From: Anaerolineae bacterium
GTDB lineage: Bacteria; Chloroflexota; Anaerolineae; Anaerolineales; Villigracilaceae
NCBI GenBank assembly: GCA_017303655.1
Contig: JAFLCE010000026.1
Coordinates: forward strand, 1-43,219
Direction: 5' to 3'
Length of the DNA: 43,219 nt
Shown here: piece by piece, positions 15,444-22,459 of the stretch
Layout of the letters: the number at the start of each line of letters is the position of its first letter
Position numbering within the stretch: position 1 is the stretch's first letter
Program-made: the position numbers and the translations under genes
Notes under the pieces: model-generated
Databases searched by the model: none
What the model was told of the DNA's origin: nothing
Seen by the model: the letters and a program-made list of their open reading frames with translations, nothing else

Positions 15444-16070
15444 ATGAATATTCAAGACGCCTATAACGAATGGTCGCAACTGTATGACTCAAACGTCAAT
15501 CGCACGCGCGATCTGGATGCCGAAGTGACACGCCTCCTGCTTAAGGGACAGCGGTTCCCGTCCATTTTAGAGATCGGCTGCGGGACGGGCAAGAACACCG
15601 AATTTCTCGCCACACTTGGAGATGCTGTGTTGGCATTCGATTTCTCTGAAAAGATGCTCGCCAAAGCCCGCCAAAAAGTGACTGCAAGTCACGTCCGCTT
15701 TGAGCAGGCGGATATTACTCAGCCCTGGAATTGCGCCGATGATTCTTTTGACCTCATCACCTGCAATTTAGTGTTGGAACATATTGAGAATCTAGATCAC
15801 ATCTTCGCCCAAGCCGCGCGGACCTTGCGCAGTGGGGGACAGTTTCTTCTTAATGAACTGCATCCCTTCAAGCAATATGGCGGCACCAAAGCCCGCTTCG
15901 AGCGCGGCGCGGAGATTGTTGAAGTGGATGTGTTTATCCATCACATCTCTGAGTTCATACATGCCGCCGAAAAAAATGGACTCAAGGTATTAAAGTTTGA
16001 CGAAGTCTGGCATGCAGAGGATGCAGGCAAGCCGCCGAGGTTGGCGTCGTTCGTGTTTGGGAAGGATTAA
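15444..16070 (+). CDS. SAM-dependent class I methyltransferase
   Basis: The 208-aa protein has a Rossmann-type methyltransferase fold. Motif I is ILEIGCGTGKNTEFLA (about residues 40-55), the acidic residue after beta-2 is in LAFDFSEKML, motif II/III is VRFEQADITQPW, and the post-motif is DLITCNLVLEHIENLDHIF followed by RSGGQFLLNELHP. The pattern fits the UbiE/Methyltransf_11 group acting on small molecules; the substrate is unknown. AAAGGAGG (15423-15430) precedes ATG 15444 with a rather long 13-nt spacing. It stands alone between a terminator and a convergent permease operon. Confidence 0.85.
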   Translation: MNIQDAYNEWSQLYDSNVNRTRDLDAEVTRLLLKGQRFPSILEIGCGTGKNTEFLATLGDAVLAFDFSEKMLAKARQKVTASHVRFEQADITQPWNCADDSFDLITCNLVLEHIENLDHIFAQAARTLRSGGQFLLNELHPFKQYGGTKARFERGAEIVEVDVFIHHISEFIHAAEKNGLKVLKFDEVWHAEDAGKPPRLASFVFGKD

Positions 16071-16081
16071 TAAGCTGCCAA

Positions 16082-17119
16082 TTATTTCTCCGCGCCGGTG
16101 ACGAGCACGCCCTGCATGAAATATCTTTGGGCAATGAATAAGACGATCACAGGCACGATCAACATCAAGACCGTACTGGCTTGGATGACGTTATCAATGC
16201 GGATTAGGGACTGGTAATTTTGCACGGCGAAGGAAACCGGCATCAGGTCAGAATTCGAGCCGAGGTAGATTGAGGCAAGGCGGGTTTCATTCCACGTATA
16301 AAAGAAGTGCAGCAGTGCTACAGTAATGACCACATGCCACGATTGTGGCAGGATCACCGACACCAACCTGCGCAGCGGACCGGCACCGTCGAGCATGGCA
16401 GCTTCTTCCAGGTCGATGGGGAAGCTCTTGAAGTTCTGGCGCAGAAGAAAGATATAAACGGCATTGCCAAAGAAGAGATGCAGTAATAACGGGTAGAGCG
16501 TGCCGCGCCATTGCAACACACGGATATAAATGTAGAAGGTCGGGATGAAGGTAACTTTTTCGGGGATTAATATTGTGGCGATCAGAATGTAGAAAAGTAA
16601 ATTACCGCCCGGTAAAGTGAAGCGCGAGAAGCCATACGCGACAATAGTGGAGGAGACTAGGACTCCGATCTCGCCGATCAATGCCACCAGAAAGGTGGTG
16701 CTGACCATTTTACTGAACGGCAGCGAATCAAAGATGCGGGTGAAGTTCTCCCAAGTGGCGTGGAATTCATACACACCCACTAGTGTACGCCAATCACCCT
16801 GCCAGGTGATCAAGCCGCGTTCTGGTTGCTGCGGGTCGATGAGCTCACTCGAAGTGGGACCCGGGTTAATGAGCGCCCATTGCTCCACGCTCCCGTTGAC
16901 AGGGACGTTATAGAGCTGGTACTCGCTTCCTTCATATACATAGGTTTTGATGCGGGCGGGGTAGAGTGGCGCGTTCTTATCGCCGAGCTGTTCGGTGGGC
17001 ATCATGGCGGTGACCATGATGAAGAAGATCGGGGAGAGATAGACCAACAAAATCACCCAGACGAAAAGATTGTATGGCAGCGCGTCCATTAGTGCTTTGC
17101 GGCGAAGTGTTGTGCTCAT
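16082..17119 (-). CDS. Carbohydrate ABC transporter permease, MalG type
   Basis: This is the inner-membrane permease of a CUT1-family sugar importer. The 345-aa product has six predicted membrane helices, and the EAA loop that contacts the ATPase reads DLEEAAMLDGAGPLRRLVSVILP. It is longer than a typical MalG (about 280 aa), because an exported insertion of roughly 60 residues (TYVYEGSEYQLYNVPVNG... through TWQGDWRTLVG) follows TM1. The gene starts 2 bp after the MalF-type gene stops, so they are cotranscribed. No substrate-binding protein or ATPase gene lies nearby, so the sugar cannot be inferred. Confidence 0.92.
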   Translation of the reverse strand: MSTTLRRKALMDALPYNLFVWVILLVYLSPIFFIMVTAMMPTEQLGDKNAPLYPARIKTYVYEGSEYQLYNVPVNGSVEQWALINPGPTSSELIDPQQPERGLITWQGDWRTLVGVYEFHATWENFTRIFDSLPFSKMVSTTFLVALIGEIGVLVSSTIVAYGFSRFTLPGGNLLFYILIATILIPEKVTFIPTFYIYIRVLQWRGTLYPLLLHLFFGNAVYIFLLRQNFKSFPIDLEEAAMLDGAGPLRRLVSVILPQSWHVVITVALLHFFYTWNETRLASIYLGSNSDLMPVSFAVQNYQSLIRIDNVIQASTVLMLIVPVIVLFIAQRYFMQGVLVTGAEK

Positions 17120-17121
17120 AC

Positions 17122-18057
17122 TTATTTATCCCGTTCGGGGAAGTACACCCAATATTTCGATGTGATGAACAAGATCAGCACCAAGGACATGATGATGACG
17201 AAGAACACCCATGCTAGGCTGGAGGCGTAACCGAGTTTGAACATATCCAACAAGACAAAGTTGACGTAGCCATCATACGTGGAGAAGCCATTACGGAAGC
17301 GACTGCCACGGTCGAGCAAAATCGCGCCGCCGAAAACCGAGGTGAGGTTAAGCACCAGCGAGAAAAAGATCGCAGGGGTGATCAACGGCAATGTGATGCG
17401 AAAGAAGCGCGTGGTTCGGTCTGCGCCATCGATCAAAGCCGCTTCGAAAATTTCCACGGGGATGCCCTGCATAGCACCGAGCATGATCAGGATGCCCGGA
17501 CCAATTGTCCATAACGAGGACAGGATAAAGAGCGGCTGAGAGGCGCCGCGCGTCGCAAAAATATTGAGTGCCTCAAGCCCAAGCGGATTTAAGAACAGGC
17601 GGTTCAGCCAACCCGTGGCTGGGTCGATGTAGCCCTGCCACATGAGCGCCGCTGAAAATGCAGGGATGATGCTCGGGATGAAGAAAAGCGTGCGGACTAG
17701 ATTCTTCTGCCACAAGCGCCGATTGCCGAGAAGTGCTGCAACCAGGATTGAACCAAAGACTTGTATGGGAATAATGATGAAGGCAAGTTTGAGCGTATCC
17801 ACCAAGGCTTGCCAGCCTTGTTCATCACGGAAAAGGATGGCGTAATTTTCTGTTCCGGTGAATTGCACCAGCTCGGGGTTGAGCAGATGAAAGTCGGTGA
17901 ACGATAAGGTCAACGAGGCAAGGATGGGTACGAGTTTGAAGAGCAATAGCCCCACCAGCCACGGTGCGACGAGGATCAGCCCGACCCAGGGTTTGAAGCG
18001 GGTCTCAAAAGAGACCTTCGGCAGTGCGGGTGTTTTATTTTGCATGAAGGCATCCAT
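17122..18057 (-). CDS. Carbohydrate ABC transporter permease, MalF type
   Basis: This is the partner permease of the MalG-type protein in a CUT1 sugar importer. The 311-aa product has six membrane segments beginning at about residue 25 (WVGLILVAPWLVGLLLFKLVP). The EAA loop is EIFEAALIDGADRTTRFFRITLPL. ATG 18057 is used, with an in-frame ATG at 18045 as an alternative; neither has a clear ribosome-binding site. It is the first gene of a two-gene minus-strand unit. The binding-protein and ATPase components must be encoded elsewhere, which is common for shared MsmK-type ATPases. Confidence 0.92.
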   Translation of the reverse strand: MDAFMQNKTPALPKVSFETRFKPWVGLILVAPWLVGLLLFKLVPILASLTLSFTDFHLLNPELVQFTGTENYAILFRDEQGWQALVDTLKLAFIIIPIQVFGSILVAALLGNRRLWQKNLVRTLFFIPSIIPAFSAALMWQGYIDPATGWLNRLFLNPLGLEALNIFATRGASQPLFILSSLWTIGPGILIMLGAMQGIPVEIFEAALIDGADRTTRFFRITLPLITPAIFFSLVLNLTSVFGGAILLDRGSRFRNGFSTYDGYVNFVLLDMFKLGYASSLAWVFFVIIMSLVLILFITSKYWVYFPERDK

Positions 18058-18126
18058 GTGGAAGATTGTCAGGCATCATATCTTATTTGCGGGAAGTGTG
18101 TGTTATGAAATTGTCCGCCATCGGAA

Positions 18127-18151
18127 AGAGCAAGCTATGGAAGCTTGCTCT
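18127..18151 (-). terminator. Hairpin, probable terminator of the HxlR gene
   Basis: A perfect 10-bp stem AGAGCAAGCT / AGCTTGCTCT with a 5-nt loop is followed on the minus strand by TTT. It lies 70 bp downstream of the HxlR stop. The short U-tract makes it moderate. Confidence 0.5.
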
Positions 18152-18220
18152 AGTTAACCGCACTGCTGTGCCTCGTTCATATCTCCTGAATGACGATTGA
18201 AGCGAAGGGGGGAGTACTTT

Positions 18221-18532
18221 CTAGTTCTTCTGATGGGTATTGCCCCATTTTTCCATGGCTTTGAGGATGGGGGCAAGGGTATCGCCTTTGGAGGTGAGTG
18301 AGTATTCCACTTGCGGAGGGACAACCGGATAGACTTTACGATTGATGATGCCGTCCTGCTCCAGTTCGCGCAGTTGTTGAGTGAGCATTTTTTGGGTGAT
18401 CTTGGGAATGGATCTTTTCAATTCGCTAAAGCGTTTCTTGTCTTGAAACAAGATCCATAAAATGATGGGTTTCCATTTGCCACCGATGATGGAAACAGTG
18501 GCGGTGACCGGGCAGAAATAAGTTTGATCCAT
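18221..18532 (-). CDS. HxlR-family transcriptional regulator
   Basis: The 103-aa winged-helix regulator shows the family hallmarks. The N-terminal [19 protein letters not shown] contains the conserved cysteine Cys7, which acts as a redox or electrophile sensor in several members. [28 protein letters not shown] is the recognition helix region, and [16 protein letters not shown] forms the wing and C-terminal helix. It is divergent from the SnoaL-like gene at 18651, whose expression it probably controls. The shared intergenic region contains inverted GTAC/GCAC elements (18550-18575) that could be its operator. Confidence 0.92.
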   Translation of the reverse strand: MDQTYFCPVTATVSIIGGKWKPIILWILFQDKKRFSELKRSIPKITQKMLTQQLRELEQDGIINRKVYPVVPPQVEYSLTSKGDTLAPILKAMEKWGNTHQKN

Positions 18533-18549
18533 GTTTGGTATCCTTTTGG

Positions 18550-18575
18550 GTACTATGGCACAAAAAAGTGCGTAC
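18550..18575. promoter_or_regulatory. Possible HxlR operator
   Basis: GTAC (18550-18553), GCAC (18558-18561), GTGC (18568-18571) and GTAC (18572-18575) form nested inverted elements in the divergent region, 18 bp ahead of the HxlR start. The symmetry is imperfect, so this is tentative. Confidence 0.35.
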
Positions 18576-18650
18576 TTCCTTCTTCGACAGCTGGATTATA
18601 TAATGCATCTCGTTGACCGGCAAGTTAATCATGGAGTTCAAGGAGAAGAT

Positions 18651-19124
18651 ATGTCTACGCTCGAAGAAAATAAAGAGATCGCTCTAAATGTTTCGCGTGC
18701 CATTTTGAATGGAAAATGGAATGAGTTGGATACGCTTTTGGATGATGGCTTCACGTATACAGGGGATGGCTTTCACTTCAATAAGAATGAATACATTGGT
18801 TTTATGCAGGATATGAAAGCTGCTTTCGCAGGCTTAGATATGAAGTTCCCGAACATCGTGGCGGAGGGACAATATGTTTCCATTCGCTTTGTTTCGACGG
18901 CGGTGAACACGGGCAGTTTTATGGGCGCGCCCGCCAATAAAAAGAACCTTGAAATTCACGGCATCTTTATGCGGAAGATCGAGAACGGCAAAGTGATGCA
19001 GGAATGGCAGACGACCGATCTGCTGGGCGTGATGCGCCAGATCGGGTTTGGGGCGTTGTTTGGGTATGCGCTCTTTGTGGGACTGTTCAAGGTAAAACAG
19101 AAGCCGCCGGTTCGTAAGGCGTGA
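18651..19124 (+). CDS. SnoaL-like (NTF2-fold) protein
   Basis: The 157-aa product is a SnoaL/ester-cyclase-like NTF2-fold protein. It has an N-terminal helix (NKEIALNVSRAILNGKWNEL), the block LDDGFTYTGDGFHFNKNEYI, and the later strands LEIHGIFMRKIENGKVMQEW. A C-terminal hydrophobic stretch (GFGALFGYALFVGLF) is unusual for the family and may dock to the membrane. Such proteins often act on small polyketide or xenobiotic ligands, or have no known enzymatic role. ATG 18651, with AAGGAGA at 18640-18646, is chosen over the much longer frame from 18531, which would overlap the divergent HxlR start. Confidence 0.8.
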   Translation: MSTLEENKEIALNVSRAILNGKWNELDTLLDDGFTYTGDGFHFNKNEYIGFMQDMKAAFAGLDMKFPNIVAEGQYVSIRFVSTAVNTGSFMGAPANKKNLEIHGIFMRKIENGKVMQEWQTTDLLGVMRQIGFGALFGYALFVGLFKVKQKPPVRKA

Positions 19125-19130
19125 TAGTTG

Positions 19131-19168
19131 AAAAGAGAGAGTCACTTGAAAAAGTGACTCTCTCTTTT
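19131..19168. terminator. Bidirectional terminator between SnoaL-like and HsmA genes
   Basis: A perfect 17-bp stem (AAAAGAGAGAGTCACTT / AAGTGACTCTCTCTTTT) closes on a GAAA tetraloop. A- and T-runs at the two ends suit termination in both directions, and it lies between convergent genes. Confidence 0.9.
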
Positions 19169-19203
19169 GCCAAGATATGTAGTTTTGCGAAATAAATGTA
19201 GGA

Positions 19204-19578
19204 TTACTTTGCCGCTTCTGCCATTTGAAATACCATTGGGCTTAAATAGGGGATCAGCCACACCAACCACACAAAAATGCTGAATTTGTGAAAGCTGACG
19301 ATCATCTTCTCATCCTTCTTCAAAAGGACAACGGTTGCCCAGATCGCGTGGACGAACATCAGGGCAATGGCAAGCACACCTGAAAAGCCGTGGATATCGT
19401 AGCTCATGCCGCCCACAAATTCGAACATTAAGCCCGTGCCCCAGGTGTCACAGACCAGACCGAACCAAAAGAAAACGGTATGCCAAACTTTCAGCCTGCC
19501 TTGCAGCCTTTCGCTCCAGACCCCAATGGAGTAGAAAAGCAAAGCTAAATTGATAATGATCACAGCAGCGGGATTCAT
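19204..19578 (-). CDS. HsmA-family membrane protein
   Basis: The 124-aa integral membrane protein has four helices and the family pattern: LALLFYSIGVWSERLQGRLK, FWFGLVCDTWGTGLM, DIHGFSGVLAIALMFVHAIW and SFHKFSIFVWLVWLIPYLS. This matches the HsmA (TIGR03987) family by recall. Its function is not established. It is convergent to the SnoaL-like gene across a bidirectional terminator, and no partner gene is apparent. AGAAAAATACCG precedes ATG 19578 without a strong ribosome-binding site. Confidence 0.8.
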   Translation of the reverse strand: MNPAAVIIINLALLFYSIGVWSERLQGRLKVWHTVFFWFGLVCDTWGTGLMFEFVGGMSYDIHGFSGVLAIALMFVHAIWATVVLLKKDEKMIVSFHKFSIFVWLVWLIPYLSPMVFQMAEAAK

Positions 19579-19677
19579 CGGTATTTTTCTCCAGACGTAG
19601 TTTTATGCCTGAAGAAATTATAAGCATCTTCCAGGAAAACAGACCGTGTCAAACATCACTGAAAGTCAATGCAATCA

Positions 19678-20349
19678 CTACGCTGGGAGTGAATCTTCTG
19701 TCAATACTTTGGCGGGCGGCGCTGCCCAGTAGAAGCCAAGGATGATGATGCCACCTACCGGAATGAGCAGACCGAATAACCACCAGGCGCTGTTGTTGCT
19801 ATCGCGCAGGCGACGTGCACCGACTGCCAGAAAGGGCAACAAGGTGGCGATGGAGTAGATGCTGCCTGCGGTTTCACTTAAGTAGGTGACTGCCGAGGCG
19901 GAGAGCAGGATAAAGAGGGCAAACCACCAAAATTCGGGGCGTGAGGCGCGCCCTTTAAAATCCGCATATTTGACGAAGCATATGCGGATCGCTTCTTGAA
20001 AGGTAATGGATTCTGCTTGGTTGGGCGTTTGAGTTGGGGTGTTCATTTCGATCTCCTTGCCGATTCGAAAGACGGCTTCTTTGAACGTGGATTTCGCCCA
20101 GCTCCATAGAGTGGACGTGCCGCTATTTTCGTTGCCTTCGCCCGCCGCCGCAACTGTGGATTGCCTCAGGTGCAGCACCAGTTCCATGCGTGAGTTGACT
20201 TGATGCTTGGCGTAGATATTTTTCAGGTGGAATTCGACGGTGCGTTCGGTGATGCCGAGCGCGTGGGCGATCAGCTTGTTGCTTTTGCCTTCCAGTAAAA
20301 GATCGAGCACATCTTGCTCGCGTTTGCTGAGTGGATTTTGGGGTGTCAT
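19678..20349 (-). CDS. LuxR-type HTH fused to DUF805 membrane domain
   Basis: The 223-aa product begins with a LuxR/GerE helix-turn-helix: LSKREQDVLDLLLEGKSNKLIA, ALGITERTVEFHLKNIYAKH, residues about 7-60. After a linker (65-115) comes a DUF805 membrane region with FKGRASRPEFWWFALFILL, ARRLRDSNNSAWWLF and three to four helices to the end. No kinase or receiver domain is present. The layout suggests a membrane-tethered transcription factor; what it senses is unknown. An internal ATG (MNTPTQTPNQ) could let the DUF805 part be made alone. AAGGAA lies upstream of ATG 20349. Confidence 0.85.
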   Translation of the reverse strand: MTPQNPLSKREQDVLDLLLEGKSNKLIAHALGITERTVEFHLKNIYAKHQVNSRMELVLHLRQSTVAAAGEGNENSGTSTLWSWAKSTFKEAVFRIGKEIEMNTPTQTPNQAESITFQEAIRICFVKYADFKGRASRPEFWWFALFILLSASAVTYLSETAGSIYSIATLLPFLAVGARRLRDSNNSAWWLFGLLIPVGGIIILGFYWAAPPAKVLTEDSLPA

Positions 20350-20455
20350 ACGAAGTTCCTTTCTACTAGTCGTTCTATTATATGTGGAATAAAAAACTGT
20401 TGAATAAGGTGATGATGTGAATATAAAAAGGTGAGTTTGTTTTTAAGAACAAATG

Positions 20456-20524
20456 GGACGCTGATTCACGCAGAAAACGCTGATCTTCGCTCTTGTCAGC
20501 GTTAATCAGCGTTTGTCTGCGTCC
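20456..20524. repeat. Dispersed palindromic repeat, GGACGCTGAT family, copy 1
   Basis: It starts GGACGCTGATTCACGCAGA and ends TCAGCGTTTGTCTGCGTCC, an inverted repeat of about 70 bp. Related copies lie at 28163-28234, 28301-28377 and (partial) 28840-28868. No coding capacity; it probably forms a long hairpin. Confidence 0.8.
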
Positions 20525-20552
20525 TAAATTCGGGGTTAATTATGTTTAGATA

Positions 20553-21218
20553 TTACGGTAACACATAGGCATGTTCATTCATATACGCCTCAATTTCTGC
20601 TCGGGTGAAAACATAATCCGCGGACTTGGCGTGCATGCTATTGGACACGCCCATGTTGCCAACCGTATCGCCATTCAAGGTGACCGTCGCGGTTTGGACG
20701 TTTGCATTCGCGAACACGGTCAATAGGATTTGCTGACTGGCAGCGATCAAGGTGACGTCGCCCACGCCAAAATATTCGCCTTGTAAAAGGATCTCGGCGT
20801 GACCTTTACTAAAAGTCAGGCTGACAATTTCGAGCTTGTCGCCCATCCAACCGTTGCGGCTGTCTTGGAGTGCCGCCTCCAACGCGGACCTGAGATTGGC
20901 AGCCGGTTCTGAAGCCAAAGCCGCAGCGGACGGGGTTGACGCGAGGATGTACGTCTCTGGCATGACGACGATGCTCCCATCCGGGTATGGGATTGCCTTT
21001 GGGTCGACAAAGTAGTAGTAAACGACCTGCTCTACAGCAGGGACGGTTGTGGTGATGGGTTGTACTGGGGTGGGAGATGGGGGCGGAAGGGAAGGGGTAC
21101 TGGTAGGCGGAACTTCAGTGACCGTGGCAGGGATTTCTGTGACTGTACTTTGTATCGGCTGAGCGGCACATGCGAGCAGACTGAGGAACAATGGGATAAG
21201 CGCAAGTGTTTTTTTCAT
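20553..21218 (-). CDS. GerMN-like lipoprotein
   Basis: The 221-aa product has a signal peptide with a lipobox (LSLLAC, Cys17) and a Thr/Pro/Ser-rich linker (about residues 30-65). The domain that follows has the look of a GerMN fold (VVYYYFVDPKAIPYPDG, then LRSALEAALQDSRNG and LEIVSLTFSKGHAEILLQG). GerMN domains occur in lipoproteins and spore proteins and are thought to bind ligands outside the membrane. ATG 21218 is chosen because GGAGACGAAA precedes it; the longer frame to 21296 adds a non-signal-like stretch. It stands alone, and an extensive repeat field lies upstream. Confidence 0.75.
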   Translation of the reverse strand: MKKTLALIPLFLSLLACAAQPIQSTVTEIPATVTEVPPTSTPSLPPPSPTPVQPITTTVPAVEQVVYYYFVDPKAIPYPDGSIVVMPETYILASTPSAAALASEPAANLRSALEAALQDSRNGWMGDKLEIVSLTFSKGHAEILLQGEYFGVGDVTLIAASQQILLTVFANANVQTATVTLNGDTVGNMGVSNSMHAKSADYVFTRAEIEAYMNEHAYVLP

Positions 21219-21345
21219 TTTCGTCTCCATAGAGATAGGACGATGAAGGGGCTGGCGTGGTTCCTGCGCTTTTGGCAGGGATTTGGCTATTTTCACATAT
21301 AAATCCTCTCACCGGAGGATTTAAAACGAGTCTAGAGAGGTTTTA

Positions 21346-21386
21346 AAAGACTTCTAAATGTTTTTAAAAAACATTTAGAAGTCTTT
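21346..21386. repeat. Perfect 41-bp palindrome (AGACTTCTAAATG type)
   Basis: The arms AAAGACTTCTAAATGTTTTT and its complement are separated by one base. Partial copies of one arm (TTAGAAGTCTTTG, then ACATTTAGAAGT) follow at 21395-21428. The palindrome is the first element of a structured, gene-free stretch (21219-21734). Confidence 0.9.
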
Positions 21387-21394
21387 GGGAAAAC

Positions 21395-21432
21395 TATTAG
21401 AAGTCTTTGCAAAGACATTTAGAAGTGTTTTT
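21395..21432. repeat. Half-copies of the preceding palindrome arm
   Basis: ATTAGAAGTCTTTG (21395-21409) and ACATTTAGAAGTGTTTTTG (21415-21433) repeat the palindrome's right arm, joined by GCAAAGAC. GGGAAAAC (21387-21394) separates them from the full palindrome. No coding sequence. Confidence 0.7.
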
Positions 21433-21477
21433 GCGTATAGACAGTTGATTCTGGGAAACTTGTCAGGTTCAAATTAA

Positions 21478-21519
21478 AAACATGTACTGACATCTTTTAA
21501 AAGATGTCAGTACATGTTT
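21478..21519. repeat. Perfect 42-bp palindrome (ACATGTACTGACATC type)
   Basis: ACATGTACTGACATCTTTT meets its exact complement with no loop, and two flanking bases extend it. The spacer TGGGAAAA and a half-copy (TGTCAGTACATTTTTT, 21527-21542) follow, copying the architecture of the palindrome at 21346. A third short inverted repeat, AAAAATGAC-GG-GTCATTTTT, lies at 21543-21562. CTTGTCAGGTT (21459-21469) and AACCTGACAG (21588-21597) bracket the second unit in inverted orientation. Confidence 0.9.
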
Positions 21520-21734
21520 GGGAAAATGTCAGTACATTTTTTAAAAATGACGGGTCATTTTTGCCGGGAAGGGAGAGGAACTCGGTAAACCTGACAGGTC
21601 TCACGTGGACGATGACTAACCAAGACCTCTGCGCGGACATAAATCATGATTAATCAATTTCTCACGGAAAAGCTATAGATTGCCTGCTCTCTCGCGATTC
21701 CTGCCTCGCACAGTATATTGAAAATATACAAACT

Positions 21735-22304
21735 CTACTTCTTTAATTTCTTCTCAATTGAAACACCATAGGCTTGAGAAAGCCGCTCATAGTAATTTCT
21801 AGTCATGCTTCGCCAGCTAAAAAACGATAAAGTAACTACTGCTATACCCACAAAAACTCCAAATACTGTTATCCAATTAAACTGACCAAACAATCCATTA
21901 ATATTATTGACAATAAAGCTAATAATAATGAGAGCAATGTTTAAAGTTGTTGAACGCGCTATTCTAAGACGACTTCGAATATATTCCAGATATTTTGTTA
22001 TTCCATTATCTTGAGTCATAATGAATAAGCGCATTTTCCATACGGGAACGGTTTTGTTTGTTATTGCATTTCCGCAAATCTTATTATCTAGTGGTGAAAA
22101 AAGCGTATCAGCTATTCTGTCAACAATTATCCCTAGCGTATAAGAAAAAGCTAATATCAGAAGGGTAGTTAAATTCTCCCAGCCTTTAAATGTATTAAGG
22201 CTTATCCAACTTAAATCTACCAAGGCTATAAAGAACAAAACAAACCATATCAAAGCCTGTAGTCCAATAATTAGTATTTCAACAAAAACAACGGTTGTAG
22301 CCAT
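21735..22304 (-). CDS. Four-helix membrane protein divergent from the NACHT gene
   Basis: The 189-aa product has hydrophobic segments at about residues 5-30, 43-60, 118-138 and 144-162, with a charged cytoplasmic region between the second and third (DNKICGNAITNKTVPVW..., YLEYIRSRLRIARS) and a basic C-terminus (SIEKKLKK). I do not recognise a family. The two-pairs-of-helices plan is like membrane effectors or sensors in conflict systems, but no motif proves it. It is AT-rich like the NACHT gene and is transcribed divergently from it across 155 bp, so they may share regulation and move together. Confidence 0.7.
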   Translation of the reverse strand: MATTVVFVEILIIGLQALIWFVLFFIALVDLSWISLNTFKGWENLTTLLILAFSYTLGIIVDRIADTLFSPLDNKICGNAITNKTVPVWKMRLFIMTQDNGITKYLEYIRSRLRIARSTTLNIALIIISFIVNNINGLFGQFNWITVFGVFVGIAVVTLSFFSWRSMTRNYYERLSQAYGVSIEKKLKK

Positions 22305-22459
22305 ATAGGATCTCCGGTTTTATAAAATCTATTTCAAAAGCATCAGTTCTTATTGCCAAATCCAAATTAATGTTCTAAAATCATCGCAGTTGTTTAATAA
22401 CAGCTGCATATTTGAATAGCTAATTATAAGAGCAATACAGAAAAGGGAGACTAATTGCA

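Noticed and set aside
21346-21600. Possible CRISPR array next to the NACHT gene
   Set aside because: The repeated pieces are palindrome arms of different sequence and irregular spacing. There are no unique equal-length spacers and no cas genes.
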